Shown here: in pieces, positions 1 to 4,484 of the stretch
How positions within the stretch are numbered: the first letter of the stretch is position 1
Layout: every line of letters begins with the position of its first letter
Assembly (NCBI GenBank): GCA_021801305.1
Contig: JAJYYD010000168.1
Span: forward strand, 1-5,185
Source of the DNA: Thermoplasmata archaeon
GTDB taxonomy: Archaea > Thermoplasmatota > Thermoplasmata > Thermoplasmatales > Thermoplasmataceae
Direction of reading: 5' to 3'
DNA: 5,185 nucleotides
Translations under genes and position numbers: made by a program
The notes under the pieces: generated by a model
Told to the model about the DNA's origin: nothing
What the model saw: the letters and a program-made list of their open reading frames with translations, nothing else
Database searches by the model: none

Positions 1-14
1 TAAATTACCGATGA

Positions 15-206
15 TCAGACCCAGTCCATCCGGTCAACTTCCCTGTCCTGCTTGGTTTTTTTCTTGTATTCCTTGTAGTGAGCCTTGCAGAGATGAACCT
101 TTGTCTTGCTGTCATCAAATGAGAATGCTTTTTTCGCCAGTCCGGCAGGTACGGTTTTGAAGCTCAAATCTGTGCACCCTTTTACATCGCAGGATTTATC
201 TGACAT
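15..206 (-). CDS. Small Cys/His zinc-binding-type protein, 63 aa
   Basis: Complete small ORF with an ATG at 206 and a TGA at 15-17. Cys6-x4-Cys11 near the N-terminus and Cys40-x2-His43 in a 'HLCKAHYKEYKKKTKQDRE' stretch together make a plausible CCCH metal site, followed by a very basic helix (residues 44-59) and a Trp near the end. I recall similar short archaeal proteins with a 'LCKxHYKEYKK-TK-DRE' tail, so it is probably a conserved archaeal family, but no function is known to me. The basic helix suggests nucleic-acid or ribosome contact; that is inference. The start is supported by a TATA box centred about 27 nt upstream, which would make the transcript leaderless. The ATG is also the first in-frame Met before the Cys pair. 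The gene stands alone here, and its upstream neighbour is a decayed transposase. Confidence 0.8.
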   Translation of the reverse strand: MSDKSCDVKGCTDLSFKTVPAGLAKKAFSFDDSKTKVHLCKAHYKEYKKKTKQDREVDRMDWV

Positions 207-230
207 GGATTATGGTAGGTTTTTCTGAAA

Positions 231-236
231 TATAAA
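231..236 (-). promoter_or_regulatory. TATA box of the small zinc-binding-type protein gene
   Basis: On the minus strand the sequence reads CTTTATATTTC. The TTTATA core (231-236) is centred about 27 nt upstream of the ATG at 206, the normal archaeal TATA-to-start-site distance. Transcription would begin at or within a couple of bases of the start codon, and no Shine-Dalgarno sequence is present. Confidence 0.6.
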
Positions 237-298
237 GTTCACATCGATAACTCTGAGAAATATATCCCATAAACCAATTCAGTTACATACTCTACCAG

Positions 299-659
299 CT
301 AACGCAGGGAGCTTCCTGTTTCACCGACCGGAGTTGCCATTGCTGGTAGATCCACAGTCTACAACGGAATCATGATTTACTGATACTGTCCTGATATGAC
401 CGGTGACGGATCTGTGCATGAATGTTCTTATTTTCCCGATCTTCGAAAACCATACATGACCATTGTCCATTATTCTGAATCCGGATTGTGTATGTGTGAT
501 GAAAATGTACCGGCCTGGGGAATTGAATCTCGGAAATCCTGCCTTGGTGCTTTTGCCGTTCCTCTTCTCCTTTATCCTTCTGTAAAAGTTATCAAATGCC
601 TTGTCATGTCTTCTGGCAACATCCTGTATGACAGATGAGTGAATATTCCTGAATTTCTA
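299..659 (-). pseudogene. Degraded IS200/IS605-family TnpB (OrfB) remnant
   Basis: The minus strand encodes about 97 residues (656 down to 366) with the hallmark N-terminal-to-middle TnpB motifs in order: 'IHSSVIQDVARRHDKAFDNF', 'YRRIKEKRNGKSTKAGFPRF', 'THTQSGFRI', 'WFSKIGKIRTFMHR' and 'GHIRTVSV'. An in-frame TAG at 657-659 blocks it upstream, and no start or first 60-70 residues are seen. After about 366 the similarity stops. In the +1-shifted frame, 19 codons (358-302) read 'TVDLPAMATPVGETGSSLR' and end in TAG (299-301), which resembles the usual TnpB C-terminal tail. The RuvC-like catalytic D/E/D region and the zinc ribbon of an intact protein (about 370-430 aa) are therefore missing, consistent with an internal deletion. 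TnpB is an RNA-guided nuclease linked to IS605-type elements. This copy cannot be active. The plus-strand ORF over 396-638 is its antisense shadow. The C-terminal-tail assignment is less certain than the main block. Confidence 0.85.
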
Positions 660-734
660 TGTTCTTATGAACATGCTTCTTTCTGGCCAGGCTGCTGATT
701 ATAAGCATTACGCCAGCTTTCATCCTCTATCTTA

Positions 735-759
735 TACGAAAGGGGAATTCCCGCTCGTA
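735..759. promoter_or_regulatory. Near-palindrome upstream of the SufR-like regulator, candidate operator
   Basis: TACGA (735-739), a 3-nt spacer, the perfect 10-bp palindrome GGGAATTCCC (743-752), a 2-nt spacer, then TCGTA (755-759), the exact reverse complement of the left arm. The whole 25-bp structure lies just upstream of the regulator's start. HTH regulators of this kind bind palindromes as dimers and often control themselves, so an autoregulatory operator is a reasonable inference. The site could also be a chance palindrome. Confidence 0.4.
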
Positions 760-763
760 AATC

Positions 764-769
764 TTAAAA
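764..769 (+). promoter_or_regulatory. Possible TATA element of the SufR-like regulator
   Basis: TCTTAAAATAATG contains a weak TATA-like core, TTAAAA. It is centred 24-27 nt upstream of ATG codons at 790 and 793, so it would suit a leaderless transcript starting there. It would also place the 735-759 palindrome directly upstream, over the BRE region. A second candidate, CTTATACG (731-738), would start transcription near 760 and give a roughly 12-nt leader for the ATG at 772. The sequence alone does not decide between them. Confidence 0.3.
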
Positions 770-771
770 TA

Positions 772-1422
772 ATGAGTTCAACTGATCATATGATGAATAA
801 TCTGATCAAATCAGGGAATACAAAATCAGCAATAATCCTCGAACTGAAGAAGGAACAGGAGCTTTCTCTGGACGATCTAAGCAAAAGACTCGGAATCTCC
901 AAGGTGGCGACACTGAAACATATGACTGGGCTGGAGGAGGACGGGCTGGCTAAAAGGAGATACATGTCCATGCAGAGAGGCAGGCCCAGATGCCTTTTCT
1001 CCCTCACGGAAAATGGAACAGATCTTCTGCCAAAGAGCTACTCTGAAATAGCGGTGGAAGCTTTGAGCTATATAGAAAAAGAGCTCGGACGGGATCATGT
1101 CGTGAATCTGCTGCGGATGAGAACTGGAAAGATGATCATGCCATACAGGAAAAGTCTTGACGGACTCAATCCTGATGACAAGATCATGAAGCTGAGCAGA
1201 ATGAGGGATGAGGAAGGTTATCTCTCCAACTGGAAAAAGATTGACGACAATACATATGAGCTGGTGGAATTCAACTGCCCAATTCTTGGCATATCAATGC
1301 GCTACAGTGAGGCCTGCAGGGCAGAAAGCGACATGTTCAGATCCACAACTGATGCGGAAATAGACGTAACTCACAGGGTTATTGACGGTTCTAAGGCATG
1401 CAGATTTTTGATAAAATTCTGA
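772..1422 (+). CDS. SufR-like iron-sulfur-sensing HTH transcriptional regulator
   Basis: A 216-aa protein from the ATG at 772. Residues about 18-58 form a winged HTH ('LSLDDLSKRLGISKVATLKH'), followed by a wing with 'RRYMSMQRGRPRCLFSLTENG' (62-82), typical of SufR/DeoR/MarR-like regulators. The C-terminal part carries 'EFNCPI...SEACRAESDMFR...SKACRFLI', with Cys169-x12-Cys182-x27-Cys210. This layout matches, as I recall it, the three cysteine cluster ligands of SufR-type regulators, which bind an Fe-S cluster and control suf assembly genes according to cluster status. Binding of a cluster here is inference. No suf genes are in the window, so the targets are unknown. The frame is open back to 667, but those 35 residues overlap the palindrome and lack family character. 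ATGs at 790 and 793 fit a TATA-like element at 764-769 and are credible alternative starts. The gene is convergent with the RNase P RNA, with only about 9 nt between their ends. Confidence 0.82.
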   Translation: MSSTDHMMNNLIKSGNTKSAIILELKKEQELSLDDLSKRLGISKVATLKHMTGLEEDGLAKRRYMSMQRGRPRCLFSLTENGTDLLPKSYSEIAVEALSYIEKELGRDHVVNLLRMRTGKMIMPYRKSLDGLNPDDKIMKLSRMRDEEGYLSNWKKIDDNTYELVEFNCPILGISMRYSEACRAESDMFRSTTDAEIDVTHRVIDGSKACRFLIKF

Positions 1423-1431
1423 AAAATAAAA
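1421..1431 (-). terminator. U-tract end of the RNase P RNA transcript
   Basis: Immediately after the 3' strand of P1, the minus strand reads TTTTATTTTTC, an archaeal-type oligo-U termination signal. It touches the stop codon of the convergent SufR-like gene. Confidence 0.6.
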
Positions 1432-1747
1432 GGGGAATGCCCGGAATAAGCCCCTTTCTGTTCACCCTTGCGGGTTGGCAACATTCGACTGTATGGCCAT
1501 GGGCCTGCGTCTTACCTGACCCTCACAGTGGTCTCATAAGGTCTGTTTAGACTTTCTCCACCCAGGGAGAGTTCCCATCGATACTCCGGGAAACGTCAAA
1601 TTTTCTTATCATTCTTGACCCGGAAACGTGTATTTCTTTTCTCTTTACCATCCCTCTCGGAATGCCGGCTTGCGCCGGCTGGGACCCACCGTGGAGAGGG
1701 GACTTTCCTCACTCCATTGGAGCGTCAGTTGCCCTCGGGCTTTCCCC
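1432..1747 (-). ncRNA. rnpB: RNase P RNA (archaeal type), about 316 nt
   Basis: Catalytic RNA of ribonuclease P, which removes 5' leaders from pre-tRNAs. On the minus strand the 5' core motif GAGGAAAGTCCCC (1710-1698) and the 3' core motif ACAGAAAGGGGCTTAT (1461-1446) are the two strands of the universal P4 region. Between them lie the expected GGTAAAGAGAAA (about 1650-1639) and GGTGGAGAAAGTCTAAACAG (about 1562-1543) conserved segments. The ends close as P1: GGGGAAAGCCCG (1747-1736) pairs with CGGGCATTCCCC (1443-1432) with one mismatch. Clear hairpins are CTCCAATGGAG (P3), GCCGGC-GCAA-GCCGGC (1679-1664) and ACCC-GCAA-GGGT (1475-1464), the last two with GNRA tetraloops. The size fits archaeal RNase P RNAs. 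Ends are set by P1 pairing and may be off by a few bases. A long plus-strand reading frame crosses this gene but is not coding. Confidence 0.94.
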
Positions 1748-1769
1748 TGTATGGAATTGTTCCTACATT

Positions 1770-1777
1770 CTTTATGT
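1770..1777 (-). promoter_or_regulatory. TATA-like promoter element of the RNase P RNA gene
   Basis: On the minus strand ACATAAAG is centred about 26 nt upstream of the first base of P1 (1747), the expected archaeal spacing. A second AT-rich stretch, GATATATTTACC (about 1807-1818), would start transcription nearer 1785 and leave a longer leader, so it is the weaker candidate. Confidence 0.5.
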
Positions 1778-1780
1778 TTG

Positions 1781-1794
1781 TCCAGGCACCTGGA
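1781..1794. repeat. Perfect inverted repeat upstream of the rnpB TATA element
   Basis: TCCAGG-CA-CCTGGA, two 6-bp arms with a 2-bp centre, lies directly upstream of the TATA-like element at 1770-1777, about 35-47 nt before the RNA start. It is placed like an activator or repressor site but has no known match. The rest of the gene-free stretch 1748-1951 holds only AT-rich promoter sequence for the two divergent genes. Confidence 0.35.
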
Positions 1795-1915
1795 AGGTCA
1801 AGCAATGGTAAATATATCGATCCAGCATTGTAAAAAAACTACAGATATTATCCTGAAAAATTATAGAGATCCAGTATTTTTCCGCATTTTTATTATTCCA
1901 GTGAGTATTTGTACC

Positions 1916-1923
1916 AAAAATAA
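1916..1923 (+). promoter_or_regulatory. Candidate TATA box of the surface glycoprotein gene
   Basis: CCAAAAATAAGTT contains AAAAATAA, centred about 32 nt before the ATG at 1952. Transcription would start near 1945, leaving a leader of a few bases made largely of GAGGGG (1946-1951). That sequence could pair with 16S rRNA but sits directly against the ATG, so a near-leaderless start is likelier than a standard ribosome binding site. Confidence 0.4.
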
Positions 1924-1951
1924 GTTATCTCACATTAATGATTATGAGGGG

Positions 1952-3748
1952 ATGATTAGCAAAATAGTAATCGTGGGATTACTGTCAGTACTAGTGCTGA
2001 GCAGTGTCTCCATGGCTGTTTCAGGTCAACCCGTAAATACGACCGGAGAAGCAATGGGAAACTACTCTTTCACACTGGCAGGAAACTCCACCATAAAAGA
2101 TCTGGCCTACAACAGCGATGGGAGTTCGTCCATGCTGGCAGGCAATATATCTGTGAACGGCGTTAACTACGTGAATATTCCGAGCACAATGAACCTGAAC
2201 ATGATATCAACCCACAATATGACAATCGTCTCAATGGAACAGATGCACACTCTTCTGGTCTCAACATCCAGTAAAGCCAATTCGGAAGCAAAGATAGTGG
2301 TCAATCTGACAACGCAGCCTGTTGAGGTAAGGAACAAAATGAAAATTGAATTCCAGTCACAGGTTAGCAACATGATCAGTTACCAGATGAATATTCAGAG
2401 TTCTTCAGAAATGAACGTATTCGAGATTTCAAACGGGAACTTCATGGGATACCTATTTACAAATGGTCAGACAACACTTTCCAACAACAATACCACAGTC
2501 ACGGCAGTACAGTCTTCCTCGATTTTATCAGGAAAACTTGTTGCAGGTTTTGTTTCCAACGGTAATTTCAGGAATATACTGAAAAACTATTTCCGTAACC
2601 ACAGGAACCAGGATGAGTTCACATACAACGCAACAACTGGACTAGTCTCAGGCAGGTTTGTAAATCTGACATTCAACAACAGCACTGGTGTAATATCAAA
2701 CTTCACATCGCGCATTGGTAACAATACTGTAGTGTTCCAGAACATCAGTTCGAAGGGCAATGGGACCATTGGAACCCCATCACAGGTGCCGCCATTCAGG
2801 GTTGGTGAACCTCTGGAAATGGGAAGTATATTCTTCTATGCAAACAATTCTTATACGTATGCAATACACAATAATCCATCAATAGAATCCAATTTCTTCC
2901 TGGAAAATGGGACCATGGTATTCAATGTCTCATCCGGTCTTAAAATTTCAGAACACAATATACCTTCTGGTTTCCACAACACAATGAATGTTTCAGAAAC
3001 ATTTGAAAACAGCAGCGTTGCAGCCAACACAACTCTAGGCCTGAACGATTCCTATCTTTCAGCAAGAACATCTGTCATGATATCGGGGCATGGTTACTTC
3101 GGGATTATGTCAATAAACGGTGGAAATGTTACGATATCGGGGTCAAGAATTTCAGTAAACACATCAGGGTTTGCCGGAATCACAATGGTTTCCCCTCCAG
3201 GATTACAGAGGATAAACAGTTCACTGGAAGCAGTTTTCCAGAATTCAATAGCCAGTGGAAAGATATCCGGGCAGATAGCAATAAGCAATGATAACAGCAG
3301 TTCTTACAACACATCCATATTCTTCAACAGCTCCCTGAGAATGTCAGTCACCTCAGTGCAGGATGGAAAAGTGACGGTTGAAGTGGGTTCAAGGCAGCAC
3401 AGAGGAACAAACATTGCAATATTTGTATCAGACAAATTCGTATCGAACAGCGGTAAGATATACGTGACCTTTGATGGCAACTCGGCAATACTCAGCTCCT
3501 TCAACGGAACACTGAATGCAAACTCCACAACTTCCGCCTACTATACGACAGTGCAGGAAAATTCAGGAACGGTAGTGATCATACACATACCCCACTTCTC
3601 AAATCATACCATTGTTGTATCCAGCACACCCTCCGTAACCTCTTCTCCATCCGGTCTGACTACCATGGACTATGAGTTAGTCGGTGGAATTGGTGCAGTG
3701 GTAATAATTGGGGTTATAGCAGGATTTGCAATAAGAAAAAAACACTGA
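1952..3748 (+). CDS. Secreted, C-terminally membrane-anchored surface glycoprotein
   Basis: A 598-aa protein from the ATG at 1952. Residues 1-25 are a signal peptide (MISK, hydrophobic core VIVGLLSVLVLSSV, likely cleavage near AVSG). The ectodomain is Ser/Thr/Asn-rich and contains about 32 N-x-S/T sequons but no Cys and no Trp. A Ser/Thr-rich stalk ('SSTPSVTSSPSGLTT') precedes a single membrane helix at about 576-594 and a basic cytoplasmic end, RKKH. This is the architecture of an archaeal type I surface glycoprotein facing outward. The repeated beta-strand-like pattern suggests an all-beta fold, but I recognise no named domain. The frame is open back to 1628. The 108 upstream codons cross the RNase P RNA and its promoter, contain the only Cys codons, and would bury the signal peptide, so the start at 1952 is preferred. 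It could be an S-layer-like, adhesin or glycocalyx protein; the role is unknown. Confidence 0.85.
   Translation: MISKIVIVGLLSVLVLSSVSMAVSGQPVNTTGEAMGNYSFTLAGNSTIKDLAYNSDGSSSMLAGNISVNGVNYVNIPSTMNLNMISTHNMTIVSMEQMHTLLVSTSSKANSEAKIVVNLTTQPVEVRNKMKIEFQSQVSNMISYQMNIQSSSEMNVFEISNGNFMGYLFTNGQTTLSNNNTTVTAVQSSSILSGKLVAGFVSNGNFRNILKNYFRNHRNQDEFTYNATTGLVSGRFVNLTFNNSTGVISNFTSRIGNNTVVFQNISSKGNGTIGTPSQVPPFRVGEPLEMGSIFFYANNSYTYAIHNNPSIESNFFLENGTMVFNVSSGLKISEHNIPSGFHNTMNVSETFENSSVAANTTLGLNDSYLSARTSVMISGHGYFGIMSINGGNVTISGSRISVNTSGFAGITMVSPPGLQRINSSLEAVFQNSIASGKISGQIAISNDNSSSYNTSIFFNSSLRMSVTSVQDGKVTVEVGSRQHRGTNIAIFVSDKFVSNSGKIYVTFDGNSAILSSFNGTLNANSTTSAYYTTVQENSGTVVIIHIPHFSNHTIVVSSTPSVTSSPSGLTTMDYELVGGIGAVVIIGVIAGFAIRKKH
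3736..3742 (-). terminator. U-tract downstream of the GINS gene
   Basis: Seven consecutive T residues on the minus strand (GTTTTTTTC), about 23 nt past the GINS stop codon. The same bases are the Lys-Lys codons at the end of the convergent glycoprotein gene, so the signal lies inside that coding sequence. Confidence 0.45.
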
Positions 3749-3759
3749 AATTTTCCATA

Positions 3760-3773
3760 TTTTTTTAATTTTT
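3760..3773 (+). terminator. U-tract downstream of the glycoprotein gene
   Basis: TTTTTTTAATTTTT begins 12 nt after the glycoprotein stop codon, with no hairpin before it, as is usual for archaeal oligo-U termination. It overlaps the stop and last codons of the convergent GINS gene (ends at 3765). Confidence 0.5.
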
Positions 3774-4418
3774 AATATCTATTTTCACAGCGGAGTTCCT
3801 GTTCACAAGGATCTCTGCAAATTTTTTAGGCAGATACACCAGGTCATTGTCATGAAGATAGTAATTCTTTTCTGCCTGGGCAATGGGGGGCTGATCTCCC
3901 ACTATTCTGACAAGGATGTATAAATCTTCCTCCTTTTCAAGACCCCTTTCCTCATTTTCAGGCTCGATTTCCTCAGCCGCATGTTCAAGTTCTGGTTTAT
4001 TTTCCTCCTGAATCTCGGGCTTCTTCTCCTTCCTTTTCATTAGAAGATGGTCATATTCATCCTGCATTGCATTATGCAGCCTGGTGATGAATTCTTTCTC
4101 CTCTGGCGTCAATGAGTTCATGAGGTCTGTTTCCAAATCATAAATGGAATAGGTTGCAATCTTTTCGAATCTCCTCTGGAAGAATGCCTTGAAATCTTTC
4201 TCAATCTCTGAAATTCTCTCCTTTGTCTGAATATACCCGGTTATATTCTGGTTTGAAAGGTGATCCTCCGCATCTGAATTGAGAGATTCAAGGGCATTTA
4301 CAATGACCTTGTAAAAATTGGATTCAATCTTCTTGATTTTCTTTGATTTTACCTCTACCCTCAGCACAGACTTGAGTTCTTCACTTATTTTGTCAACCTG
4401 TGCAGGGGTTAAGCTCAT
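3765..4418 (-). CDS. gins51: GINS complex subunit, Gins51 type
   Basis: A 217-aa component of GINS, which joins MCM helicase and the Cdc45/RecJ-like protein at archaeal replication forks. Residues 1-125 form the helical A domain (including 'ESNFYKVIVNAL' and 'ATYSIYDLETDLMNSLTPEE'). Residues 126-164 are a charged, Glu/Lys-rich linker. Residues 165-215 are the small beta B domain with the characteristic 'LYILVRIVGDQPPIA', then 'YYLHDNDLVYLPKKFAEILV'. The A-then-B order is that of Gins51/Sld5-Psf1 proteins rather than Gins23. Thermoplasma is known to use Gins51 alone as a homotetramer, and the same may hold here if no Gins23 gene exists. The start is fixed by a TATA box about 25 nt upstream. 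The hydrolase upstream is 66 nt away on the same strand, but the internal promoter suggests a separate transcript. Similarity was judged from motifs, not a search. Confidence 0.88.
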   Translation of the reverse strand: MSLTPAQVDKISEELKSVLRVEVKSKKIKKIESNFYKVIVNALESLNSDAEDHLSNQNITGYIQTKERISEIEKDFKAFFQRRFEKIATYSIYDLETDLMNSLTPEEKEFITRLHNAMQDEYDHLLMKRKEKKPEIQEENKPELEHAAEEIEPENEERGLEKEEDLYILVRIVGDQPPIAQAEKNYYLHDNDLVYLPKKFAEILVNRNSAVKIDIKN

Positions 4419-4440
4419 GGTTTGACATAGATAACGGGGA

Positions 4441-4448
4441 TATAAAAA
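4441..4448 (-). promoter_or_regulatory. TATA box of the GINS gene
   Basis: The minus strand reads GATTTTTATATCC. TTTTTATA is centred about 25-26 nt upstream of the GINS ATG (4418), so transcription should start at the start codon itself, giving a leaderless mRNA. The T-run could also help end the upstream hydrolase transcript, about 37 nt past its stop. Confidence 0.65.
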
Positions 4449-4484
4449 TCATTTCTTGCGGAATCAGGTTGAATTCCAGTTTGT

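Noticed and set aside
396..638. Plus-strand 80-codon ORF
   Set aside because: It is exactly antisense to the recognisable TnpB block on the minus strand and its translation has no family character.
667..771. 35-codon N-terminal extension of the SufR-like regulator
   Set aside because: It runs through the transposase scar edge, the palindrome and the likely promoter, and the HTH domain needs no such extension.
786..1098. Two minus-strand ORFs opposite the regulator
   Set aside because: Shadows of the regulator coding frame, with low-complexity Ser-rich translations and no promoter or family signal.
1628..1951. 108-codon N-terminal extension of the glycoprotein, and a 72-codon ORF at 1615-1833 in another frame
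   Set aside because: Both lie across the minus-strand RNase P RNA and its promoter. A clean signal peptide begins at 1952.
2167..3528. Four minus-strand ORFs of 60-74 codons opposite the glycoprotein
   Set aside because: Antisense shadows of an Asn/Ser/Thr-rich gene, hydrophobic by codon complementarity, without recognisable domains.
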